Notes under the pieces: generated by a model
Told to the model about the DNA's origin: nothing
What the model saw: the letters and a program-made list of their open reading frames with translations, nothing else
Databases searched by the model: none
Shown here: one piece after another, positions 21,165 through 31,055 of the stretch
Numbering within the stretch: the stretch's first letter is position 1
Layout: every line of letters begins with the position of its first letter
Program-made: the position numbers and the translations under genes
Assembly (NCBI RefSeq): GCF_003144115.1
Contig: NW_020312008.1
Location: forward strand, 586,477-650,476
Reading direction: 5' to 3'
DNA length: 64,000 nucleotides
Source of the DNA: Tilletiopsis washingtonensis
Taxonomy: Eukaryota; Basidiomycota; Exobasidiomycetes; Entylomatales

Positions 21165-24105
21165 CTAGGCACCAAGTGCAGCGCACAGCATCTCCTCGGT
21201 CGCGCGGCGCACGGCCGGCGGAGTGTTGAGGCTCGACATGACATACACGACGTTGCCGAGCGGGCGTGCGTGAATGTTGAAGCGCAGCTCGGAGCTCTCG
21301 GCATGCACGGCATGGCGTAGCTGCTGCAGTAGCTCGACGCTCGCTGTCGAGGTGTAGCCTGAGAGATGCGTGAGAGCGGTGAGCAACGGCGAGCTAGCGA
21401 GAGAGAGAGACTCACCACCGCCATTGCTGTCCCGCAGGTTGACGACGAGCACCGTGCCCATGGCCATCGCGCTAGCAATAGCGTCGCTGCGACTCAAGCG
21501 CTCGACGACGCTCTGCTGCCAGAACGACCAAGGAGCGATCTTGCCCTTCGCCTCTTCACCAGCCGCAGCCTGCGGTGCGTTCCAGTCCTGACGCGCCGCA
21601 CTCCAAGTCTCATCGGTCTTGTCGAGCCGTGAGATGCGACGCAACGCCTCAGCTGCCACTTCGCAGCCGACGGGATGGGCAGTGTAGCTGTGCCCGTGCA
21701 GCAGGGCGTCTACTTTCTGCTCAGAGCGCGCAAAGGTGTCGAAGATGGAGCGAGAGGCTAGCGTCAGGGCCATGGGCACGAGTCCGCCGGTGAGAATCTT
21801 GGCGAGGACAGAGATGTCGGGCGTCGTGCCGATGACCCGTGCGGGGGCTGACTGGCCAAGACGCCACAGTCCTGTGAAAACCCTGTGGAGAGAGAGCGAA
21901 GTCAGCGGCGCCATCAGCACCCGCTGCTGGTTCACTCACTCATCGTAGATGACAGGCAGTCCACGCCAGTCCGACGGGTCTCTCGTGCCCGTGCGCGGCT
22001 GCACACGACGCTGGTCGCGCAGCGGTGGGTCGACCAGACTGAAGAGGTCCTCCGACTCGCGGACGGTGTCGACCAGCACGCGCTGGAAGAGTGGGTCGAC
22101 AAAGACCATGCCTCCTGCTCCGAGGATGAGCGGCTCGATGACCAGGGCGCCGAAGCGACGACCTTGCGTGACGGTCAGGTGCTCGAGCCACAGCCGGATC
22201 TGCGCGGCGTACGACTCCGCGAGAGGGTCGCTGGCAAGTCGGGTCTCGACGTCGTAGATGTCGGCAATCGAGGCGTACTGCCGCGTCTCTCCGTCCGGCT
22301 GCGTCACGAGCGCTCTTCCATCGTGCACGCCGACGGACGGTGGGTCCAGCCAGGCGCCTCGACCCTGGTACCAGTGCACAGCCGCGCTGTACGTGCTCGG
22401 CTCGCACGCGTCCATCGTGCCGATCGTGTCGCCGTGGTACGAGCCCTTCAGGCCAATGACCTCCCAGGTGCGCTCGGCACGGCCGCCAGCGCCACCTGCC
22501 TCTTTGCCGCGTGCAATGCGCTGCTGCACCGCCGACGGAGCGCGAGGGCCAGCATAGTGCAGCGCAGCCGAGGCAATGGCCATCTTCAGCGCCACCTCCA
22601 TGCCCGTACTGCCGTCATCGGAGAAGAAGACTCGGCTGGCCCATCCGTGGCCTGGGCCATGCGATGCAGGCAGAATTGGTGCTAGGTCGCTGCCCTTCTC
22701 GCCGCGAGAGATGCCCAGCACTGCCTCGGTGAGGCGCAGCACCGGTGCATTCGTGCTCATGGGGAAGAGCACATGGCCGTAGCGCGCCGCGGCGCGTGCA
22801 GCTGCACGGGTGACGCCTGGATCGGAGTGGCCGAGACATTGTGTCCACCATGAGGCAGAGCCATCGAGCACGGGTTGCAGTGCAGAAGCAGGCGTTGGCG
22901 TCGCTTGTCCTTGCGATGAGGATGCGGCGGTGAAGACGGAGAAGAAGTCGCCTGAGGCCGAGTCGATCACGTTGACGTCTTGCGGCGTCTTGGCCAGGGT
23001 ACTATGCGCCAAGATCAGCCTGCGTAGCGCGAGAATGCTATCATCGAAAGTGACTCACTGTTGTGTGAAAGGCCACCAGCAGTGATCCAGCGTCCGTTGG
23101 CCCATGCCGGCGAGCTCGGCCATCTTCTGCTCATGCTCTCTCCTCAGCAGCTTGATGACCTCTCCAGCCTCGCTCCCGCCTGCCAGACCCTCGTAGAAGG
23201 CCTCCATCTCCTGCTCGTCGCCTTCACGCTTCGGCGGTGGTGGGCCCAGGCTGCCAGTGGCATCCGGGCCCGCCACGGAGAAGACAGGCACGCCGTGCTC
23301 CTCGCCCCAGCGTTTGAGGTACTCTGCGTTGCCCCAGCGCATCGGCGCGTTGAGCCGATCGGCAAAGAGCAATATGGCGCGCACGTCATGGCCCGCCAGC
23401 AGCAGCGAGTCGTACGCAGAGAGCGTGGTGCTGATGCCGCCGAGGTTGGAATCGCCAATGAGCAGCGTCGGCAGGCGCAGTGGCCGCAACGCGTGTGCCG
23501 TCGAGCCGCCGGCGGGCGTAGGCGAGTGCACTCCGCCAGCTGTCTCGACGTACAGTGCAGAATGTTGCTGTGCGCTCGATGATGCCTCGGCGCTCGAGGT
23601 CGAGGCGACAGAGCCAATGTGCTCTGCGATCTGCGCGACCAGCTCGGCATCGCTCGGCACTGCCTGCGAGCCCTGCGTGGCTGCGAGGTGCGGCGAGGCA
23701 GCGAGCGCCCACTGATGCAGTGTAGCTGCCCGAGTCTGCGGAGCATAGCGGGCCAGATGGCTGGGGAGCATCGGGTCAGCTCTGATGCGGCCGACCGACC
23801 TTGCGGGCGGTGCGGACACGAGACCGCATCACTGGCTCGGCGGGAACGCAGGCATGGGCCACAGCCGCCAGCCGTCCGTGCCCATATGCAGCACAGTCTC
23901 TCGCCGCGCCCGATACTCACCGCTCATCCGCCTCTGCGCCCGGCCCCGTGCTGACAGGCTTGAGGTAGTAGGGCTGCTCGCCGGCACGCACACTGGCGCG
24001 GCACAGCGCCGTGGCGAGCACCGTCTTGCCGACGTCGGTGTTGGCGCCGAAGAGCTGCGCGAGACGCAGGTGCGCATACAGCCGCGGCGCAGCGGGCGGC
24101 GGCAT
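21165..24105 (-). CDS. Bifunctional dethiobiotin synthetase / DAPA aminotransferase (BIO3-BIO1 type)
   Basis: An 869-aa fusion that performs two consecutive steps of biotin synthesis: SAM-dependent amination of 7-keto-8-aminopelargonate, then ring closure of DAPA with CO2 and ATP. Exons: 23921-24105, 23059-23760, 21940-23001, 21416-21882, 21165-21358. The N-terminal BioD part has the P-loop GANTDVGKT (20-28), LKPVSTG and a downstream ETAGGVHSP motif. The C-terminal BioA part has WWPFTQH, GSYHGDTIG, YDEVFTG and the PLP-lysine motif AKILTGG (K678), then HSYTAHPVGC. Every key motif is intact. The fused arrangement is known in fungi and plants, where it is usually mitochondrial; the short Ala/Pro-rich N-terminus is not a clear presequence. 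No other biotin gene is adjacent. Confidence 0.96.
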
Positions 24106-24538
24106 CGTCGGGCGCAGGAATGGGTCGCGGCGGCGGTCTGGTGCTGAGTGGTGCGGAGGAAGGAAGAGGCGGGCGGCGCACGGCCATCATCATCCTTGGG
24201 CGGCCGGGCCGGGCGGAGCGGCCGACTTGCCGCGGGAGTTCTGCCGCGGCAAGGCCGAGCGAGCGTGGGAGCAGCTGCGGCTAGCGAGCACCCTCCTCCT
24301 CCGTCTGCTACTTTCGCATCGCTTCTCTGACGCATCGGCGAGTGCGCTGCAAGACGATAACCGCTGAAGTAGCAGAACTGTCTTAAGTCTGACAGTCTCC
24401 TGGCACATCTCATGAGTCCTGTGCACACGGGCGCAGCTCGGCAGCATGCATAGATTACCGAAGAGCAGGGGAGAGCGCGGTCGCAAAGCATCCTGCGCGC
24501 GCGTGACAGAGGCAGGGTCGGGCTGCGAACGCATCGGG
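24106..24538. other. Intergenic region upstream of the biotin gene
   Basis: This 433-bp stretch contains the biotin-gene promoter and the 3' end of the phosphatase gene. I see no RNA gene or clear promoter element. Confidence 0.5.
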
Positions 24539-27500
24539 CTACGGCGCCTTCTCTGGCGGACGCGCAGCAATCTCACGCACGAACGCCCCGATACTGCCGG
24601 GCAGGTCCGAGCTGAAGGTGCGTCGGTGCCGGTCGCGCCGCTCGCGTGCCGTCTGCGTGCCGGCGCCAAAGAGCGGCGCCGGCGGCGGGGTGCCGCTGGC
24701 CAGCGCCGAGGCGAGCGAGCGGCTGGGCGTCAGCATCGACGCGGCCGGCGGGCCTTGCACGCTGCGGCGGCGCAGTGCTTCCCCGCTGCGCGCCACGGCC
24801 GCCACGCCGCGCGGCTTGGGTGCGCCAGGCGTGCCGGGCGAGTGCAGCGAGAGCGTGGAGAGCGGAGGCAGGCCGTCCGAGTGCGAGCGCAGCAGGGAGA
24901 CGCTGCTGGCCGACTGCGAGCGCAGCAGGCCTGAGTCGGCCGTAGCGCTGCCAGGTCTGCTCGAGGTGCGGGGCGTCAGAGCGGCAGCGCCGTCCTCGTC
25001 GTCGTCCGCTGCGCCCGCTGCCGTCGTGTCGGCGCGTGGCATGGGCGTGTCGGCGTCCGATGCACTGCTTTGAGGAGCGAGCAAGGACGTCGGGCCAGCA
25101 GTGGACGGCGAAGAGGCGCCGTTCGCCTGCGCCAGGTTGATCGACAAAGCTTCTGGCGGGACCTTGCGTGCCGATGCAGGTGGCTGGAACGGGGAAGAAG
25201 GCGCGGCCGGCAGAGCGGCGCCTTGCGCAGGCAGCGCTTTGCCGCCGAGCAGCAGTGTCGGCGGCAGCTTCTTCTTTCGCCGTCCGCCGAGTCCTCCGGC
25301 GCCGCCCTGTCCGAGCTCGTCCTGCTGCTCCTCGCGCTCGCGCTTCTCCTTTGCCGCCGAGCGCGCAGCCTCGAGGCGTTCGTGCTTGCGGCGCTGCTCC
25401 TCCTGCTCCTCCTTCTCTTCCTCCACCTGCCGCATGCGCGTCCACTCTTGCTCGTCCATGGCATCGCCGGCCCAGCCAGCGGCCGCCGGTGCGTTGGACC
25501 CATGCGCAAGGCCCGATGCGGCAGCAGCCACGTCGCTGTGCTGCGCGCCGCCGGCACCGATGGCGAGGAAGGCTTCGCGCAGACGCGTGACCTCCGCGGA
25601 CAAATGCCGCTCCCACTCGACGAGCTGGTAGATCAGCGAGCAGTTCGGAGAGATGCTGGCCGACAGGCTGAGATGGCACGAGTCAGCGCCGCTCATGGTC
25701 CTGCACAGCATGAGAACTCACTCCTTGACCAGCGTGTAGCAGTCGTGCATGCCTGTCAGGCCCGCACTGCCCTCGAGCGGATAGCCGAGCGCCGCAGCCT
25801 GCATGACAAAGGCAATGACGAGCGTGGCGCTGCGGCTCACGCCGCACTGGCAGTGCACAAGCACCTTGCCCGGCCGCCGCTCGCGCGACGTGCCCTCGTC
25901 TTGCGCGCGCGGCGCAAACGGCCCGACGCACAGCGTCTCGGCGATCAGCGCAGAGCCGACCTCGAAGCCGCCGCCAGGCTGCGCCAGGTCCGTCTCGTCG
26001 TGCGTCCAGGGCAGCTTGACGTAGCGCAACTGCTGCATCCGCCCGCTGAGCGGAGACGCCGGTATGCTCAAAGCCAGCGCGCCGGGCGGGAGCACCACGT
26101 TGGTCGTCTCCGGCTCTTCTGTTCCGTTTAGCACTGGCGAAGCCACCTCGACGCTGGGCGTCGGCGGCGTGGTGCGTCCCGTCCCGCTCGTGTCGGCTGC
26201 GCTTGACTCGGCAGAGGAGGAGCGTACGGTGCTGTCCTCCTCTTCCTCCGACGTGCCCTCCTCGGGCACGCCATGCTGCAAGACGCCCGTCCTGTCGCGC
26301 GGCGTGCCGAGCTTCAGCGGCGAGAGGTCCTTTGTGCTGGCGCCAGGTCCGCCGGAGCGTGGCGAGCGGCCCTTGAAGGCCAGCTGCAGGTTCGGCGTCG
26401 ACGTCGTCGGGCGCAGATACAGCGACGGCGGCGTGAGCGGCTGCGATGTGGCTGCTGAGCCAGACGCTCCCGAGCTTGGGCCCGCGCCCGGTTGCGCGAG
26501 GGCGGGCGTGCCTGGCATGAACATGCTCGTCATGGGAGTGTGGTAGATGGACGGCGTAGAGGGCGATCTGGTCTCTCTAGTCACCGGCGGCGCTAGCCTG
26601 GCGGCGCTGCGGCGCGAGGCCGCCAGCGTCGTCAAAGGGCTGTTGCGCTCCTCGCGCTGGAACGGGAGCTCCGTCTCCTTTGCGACGTTGAGGATCGTCG
26701 TGATGCCCAGATCGCTGAGCGTCTCGGCGTCGCAGGCGTTGTGCTCGTCGCCCAGATACAGGCCGGGCAGCACCTCGACTGGGCCGGCGGCGTACACTGA
26801 TCGCGCGTGCTGCAGCGTGGAGCCTTTGCCGGACAAGATGTGCTCTGATGGATCTTGCCAGATCGAAGGCGGACGCGTGCTCGAAGATGGGCCGCCCAAA
26901 GAGGGCTGCGAGGTCTGCATCGGAGCCAGCGAGAGTGTTGGAGGCGCGCTGCGAGAAAGAGTCAGCAGCTGCCGGCCAGACCAGGCGTCTCCTCTCGCAG
27001 CGTAGCAGCCTCAGCAGCCACAGCTCCTGCGAGCATCTGGCTGAGGTTTACTGCGAGCATCACAGATGCCGCAGAGCCAGCAAGCTGATGGTCCGTCTCA
27101 ATGCCAGACGCAGGGTGTTACGCGCTGCGGCGCCTCTCAAAGTTTGGGATCTCGAAGATGTCCTTGACATCAAACATGTGCTGCCAGAAGCACGCGGCGC
27201 TCTAGGGCCACTTTGACGCAAGCCCGACCTCCCTCACGAATCACCGGCCCACGCTCGACTCACCGACGCGCAAAGGGCATGCTCGGCCGCCGCCTCGGCG
27301 TGCCGCGCAGCGTATCCCGCAGGCTCTCGGCGGGGATGGGCACGAGCGACGTGCTGGCCTGCGAGCTGGCATCGCCGCTACGCGCTGCGGCTGCGCTGGC
27401 CGCCGAGCCAGCGGCCAGCGGCAGTGCCGGGCTGTTGGGCGCACTGCGCGCCGCTGCCGCCGCGGCGGCGGCCGAGGGCGTGGGCTGGAGCGTGAGGTGC

Positions 27501-27607
27501 GTGGGCCGCTTGCGCCGGATGCCGAGCGGCGGCGGATGTGTCTGCGACGGCGCAGGCGCCGCAGGTGCGACGCCGGCCGAGGGCCCTGGCGGCGACGGTG
27601 CAGACAT
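24539..27607 (-). CDS. Dual-specificity (MAPK-type) protein phosphatase, Msg5-like
   Basis: An 899-aa protein in three exons: 27264-27607, 25722-26948, 24539-25667. The catalytic signature HCQCGVSRSA lies near residues 477-486, followed by DLSASISPNCSLIYQLVEWE, the usual end of the domain. The N-terminal half of the domain (VLPGLYLGDEHNACD, ITTILNVAKE) is separated from LRYVKLPWTHDETDL (general-acid loop) by a low-complexity insertion of about 215 aa. A basic plus LxL stretch near residue 30 (RRKRPTHLTL) fits a MAPK docking site. The long C-terminal tail has a Glu/Arg coiled-coil-like region and Ser/Pro-rich sequence. Such enzymes dephosphorylate Thr and Tyr of MAP kinases in pheromone or wall-integrity pathways. 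The 315-bp first intron is long for this window, so the first exon is less certain. Confidence 0.9.
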
Positions 27608-28571
27608 CAGCGGCGCCGTCGACTCGCGCGCCGCTGCGGGGAAGAGGCGGGGCGCGCCCGGACCGGCGGATACGGTGACAAAGGGCGGCAGGGCGTGGAA
27701 CGCAGCAAGGCGGATGCGCGAAGCTCGGCGCTCACGGCGCGTGGAGAGATGCGCTGGGCGAGGTAAGGCAGAGGTGTGCGCGATGGGGCGGTGGATGCGG
27801 GTAGGAGGAGGCAGGCACAAGCGCGAGGCGAGGAGCAGGAGGCGCACGCGCATCACGCGGCGCCCGCACACAGCCGGCCGGCGTGCTTGAGCTGTGCTCA
27901 TCTGCCCCTGCTGGCGTGCCTGGCGTGCGCGGCTCTCTTCTTGTGCGCGCGGCGTTGCGGCGTCGCCGCCGCGCATCTCATGGCGCACGCCGCCAGAAGG
28001 GCAGCCGCGGCGTGCGGTGGTGCCGCTGCGCCGCCGCGCTGCGCCCGCCAGCCGCCGCCTTGCGGCCGCATCGCGCATGGCGGCGTGGGAACACCCGCCT
28101 TCATCCGGAGCCCGCTGCTGCGGCGCCGCTGCCGAGAGAGGGGCAGCTCGTCCTACGCGCTCCGCCGTCCAGGAGGCAGCGTTGCTCTGCTCATCTCCAC
28201 ACACATCCTGTCGCCAACCTTGCTCCTGCGCGTCGAGATAAGGCGCGTCGTTGCGCGAGCATTTGCCTCGCTGCGGCCTGGGACAGACCTGTGAGCGTCG
28301 GCGCCCCGCACCAGGCAGAGGCAGAGACGCAAGCGGCCCTGCGCGCGGCAAGGCGTGGCGAGCTCTAGCGGCAGGTGCGCAAGGGGCAGACTGGACTCAA
28401 CTGCAACGTCGCATGCAGCACGGCGCTCAGCTGTCGCCGACGCTGCGTCCTGCCGAGACATCAGCCCACCCGTCCTCGCTCACCGTCGCGCGAATGCGAC
28501 GCGCAGAGGGCCGTCCAACAGCCTCATAAGCGCTCGTGCCGCTGCGATGCGGCCCGGCTCGCACATCCAAC
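27608..28571. other. Divergent promoter region
   Basis: It separates the minus-strand phosphatase gene and the plus-strand kinase-like gene. GC-rich open frames here carry no recognisable motif; both promoters presumably lie here. Confidence 0.5.
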
Positions 28572-30767
28572 ATGGCCTCTCGTCTTATCAGCGTCGATGC
28601 AAGCAGCAAAACCCTCCACATCGCCCTGCCAACCTCCAGCCATGCCCTCGCCACAGCGCTCGAACTCGAGCCGATCTTTCCTGCGCTCGTGTTCCAGGAG
28701 GCGCCGATTGTGCCGACTACGACAGCAAGTATCGCTGCATACCGAGCGCGGCGTGCGCAGAACAGCGTGACGAAGCAGAAGATCAGCGTGGATCTTCTGG
28801 GTCGAGTCCACTCCCTTTCTCATCCGCGCTGGGAGATCGTCCGTACCTGCGTCGTCGACGAAGCGTCTTCAAGCTCGGAGCATCTCGGCTCGCTTCCCGC
28901 CGGCGCACTCGCGCGTCGCGTGGACGCAAGCCTTGCCCGAGCGCTCGATGGCTGTCTAGCAGCCGCCGCAAGCACCCCTCGCACGCTCTCTCTCTCTTCC
29001 GAAGCCATGTACTCCCATCTCGATCTGGAGATTTCCCCCGCAGGACTGCGGCAGTTCTCCATGGCGCTGTCAGACTCCTTCGCCGGGAAGAAGGAAGGCG
29101 TCGAGCGGCTTGCCTGCTGGGACGCCACTCGTGCTCGCAGTGCATTGTCGCTTCACGCGCCTGCACCGGTGCTCGCAGATGGCAACGCCGGTGATCACAT
29201 CTTCAGAAGCGAGGATGAACTCCAGCCGATGCTCAACGTCGGCCTCTTTGCCGCGTCGAATCTGCTCCTCTCCGTCGCGCGCCATGATGGCGGTACTCTG
29301 CTGTGGGTGCGCGAGAGAGACATCCTCAACATCCTCCCGCCCGTCAAGACATGTCTCGAGGACGGCAGCGAGCCCGACTGGTACCTTCTGCAGCGACGCG
29401 GCGAAGAGTGGAAGGTCGCACTCGTTCTGGAGCTCAAGCCGTTCGTCACGCGCGAGTTCCTGTCGGATGCCTTCATCGACGAAGAGGGCAAAGGCGGGGC
29501 GGCGGACCACCAGCACCTTTGTGCGCAGCTGTTCGACCACCTCTGCGGCACTGGGGCGCCGGCGGCCATCGTCATGACCGGAGAGGAAGTCGTCTTCTTC
29601 GAGGTGGACCCGCGTGGCGCCACCGCAGCGTCACCGTTCGACTTTACGCTTTCCGCACACCAGACGCTCTTCGCCCACTCCGCAAGCCCCGAGCATGACG
29701 CGGACCGCTTCTCGGTGGTGCGCAACCGCAATCAGGTGGCAGTCGTGACGGGGCTGGCGCTGCTCGCCGCCGAAGCCGCACCCACACGTCGTCGCGAGCC
29801 CTTCTTTCTGCAAGCCGAGCTGCAGCGCCTCATCGCCCTCGCTGCGGCTACAGCTGCCGCACCCGGCGGCCTTCGCCGAGGGCCAGGTCCTGCGACCGGT
29901 CCTGCGATCGGTCCGGCGCCTGGTCCAGGCGGCACAGGCGAGGGCTCCGGGGCCACGCCTGGTGCATCGAACACAGCGCCGCCGTCGCACAGTGGCCAGA
30001 CGCAGGGTCTTGCCACCACTGGCCCGCCTCGCGACGCCGCCTTGTGTCTGAAACACCGCTTCGACCCATTTGCACAAGGTGGCTCGGCGCTCGCATACCG
30101 CGGCTGCATCGGTCACGCTCCGGCCAGCGACACACACTTCTGCATTGACCTGTCGTATCGCGAGGCGCCCTGCTGGCCAGACCTCTCCCCGTCAATATGC
30201 GCAACGGGCCACACGCCTGTCGTGGTCAAGATAGCGCTCGGCCCAGGCCAAATGGCCAAGGACAAATTAGCATGGCTCGACGAGCTTTCCGAGCAGCCCA
30301 GTCCCGCCCAACGCCTCGAGCGCGAAGCAGCCACATACGAGGAGCTGCAGCCTCTACAGGGCAACGTTCTGCCCAGGTTCTACGGCATCGCGCCCGGCCA
30401 GCGTCGAGGCTACGTGTACCAGGACGTCGGCATCGCGCTGAGCGAGATCCTCACCAAAGTCCTCGAGGACGGAGCCCATGTGCCGAGGCTCTACCACACG
30501 ATCAAGCAGCACATCAAGGCGTTGCACGCAGCCGGCTACAGCCACGGCGACATTGCTGACCGCAACGTCTGCGTCACGGCGGTCGAGAGCACCCTGTGCG
30601 TGCGGCTCATCGACCTGGGCAGTGCCCAGAAGCTCGAAGCCGTCAGCAGCAGCGAGCGCAAGGAGCTCGAGGAGGGCGACTTCCAGAACCTGCGTGAGAT
30701 CTTCAGCCTGCGCGGGTCGGACCCGGAGCCACCGCTCCAAAGCGACGACTCGACTGAGGCGCTCTGA
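28572..30767 (+). CDS. Kinase-like (FunK1-like) protein with possible PD-(D/E)XK-like N-terminal region
   Basis: Intronless, 731 aa; the ATG at 28572 is the first in frame. The C-terminal 190 residues form a protein-kinase-like domain: VVVKIAL (putative ATP lysine near 553), YEELQPLQG, a hinge-like YVYQDVG, then SHGDIADRNV (HGD in place of HRD, near 658) and LIDLGSA (DLG in place of DFG, near 680). It then stops soon after, lacking much of a C-lobe, as in fungal FunK1 and related small-molecule-kinase-like proteins. Residues about 265-350 read EPDWYLL, then VALVLELKPF, then QLFDHLCGTGAPAAIV and GEEVVFFEV, an order resembling the D...ExK core of restriction-endonuclease-like folds. A Gly/Pro-rich linker joins the two halves. 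Activity and substrate are unknown; absence of introns stands out among its neighbours. Confidence 0.8.
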   Translation: MASRLISVDASSKTLHIALPTSSHALATALELEPIFPALVFQEAPIVPTTTASIAAYRARRAQNSVTKQKISVDLLGRVHSLSHPRWEIVRTCVVDEASSSSEHLGSLPAGALARRVDASLARALDGCLAAAASTPRTLSLSSEAMYSHLDLEISPAGLRQFSMALSDSFAGKKEGVERLACWDATRARSALSLHAPAPVLADGNAGDHIFRSEDELQPMLNVGLFAASNLLLSVARHDGGTLLWVRERDILNILPPVKTCLEDGSEPDWYLLQRRGEEWKVALVLELKPFVTREFLSDAFIDEEGKGGAADHQHLCAQLFDHLCGTGAPAAIVMTGEEVVFFEVDPRGATAASPFDFTLSAHQTLFAHSASPEHDADRFSVVRNRNQVAVVTGLALLAAEAAPTRRREPFFLQAELQRLIALAAATAAAPGGLRRGPGPATGPAIGPAPGPGGTGEGSGATPGASNTAPPSHSGQTQGLATTGPPRDAALCLKHRFDPFAQGGSALAYRGCIGHAPASDTHFCIDLSYREAPCWPDLSPSICATGHTPVVVKIALGPGQMAKDKLAWLDELSEQPSPAQRLEREAATYEELQPLQGNVLPRFYGIAPGQRRGYVYQDVGIALSEILTKVLEDGAHVPRLYHTIKQHIKALHAAGYSHGDIADRNVCVTAVESTLCVRLIDLGSAQKLEAVSSSERKELEEGDFQNLREIFSLRGSDPEPPLQSDDSTEAL

Positions 30768-31055
30768 GCTCAGTCTTCGAGCCACATTCTCTGACTGTTT
30801 ACAGACAGCACTTGTACTCTATACACCGCATGTGATACCTCCTTGTGCCAGCGTGCGTCTGTCAATCGCGGTGGCGCGAGATCGAGAGCTTGAGGCGAGG
30901 GCTCGACACCCTCTGCAGCTGCTCCCACGGTCTCTCTCGAGTCGACCTCCACGCGCGCCTTTCTGTTGGCGCGTTTGCCCACCGCGCACCCTTCCTCTCG
31001 ACCCTCACAGCCTTCGCACGCCGCGCCCCATGCCCCGCTTCTAGGCGCTGCCAGC

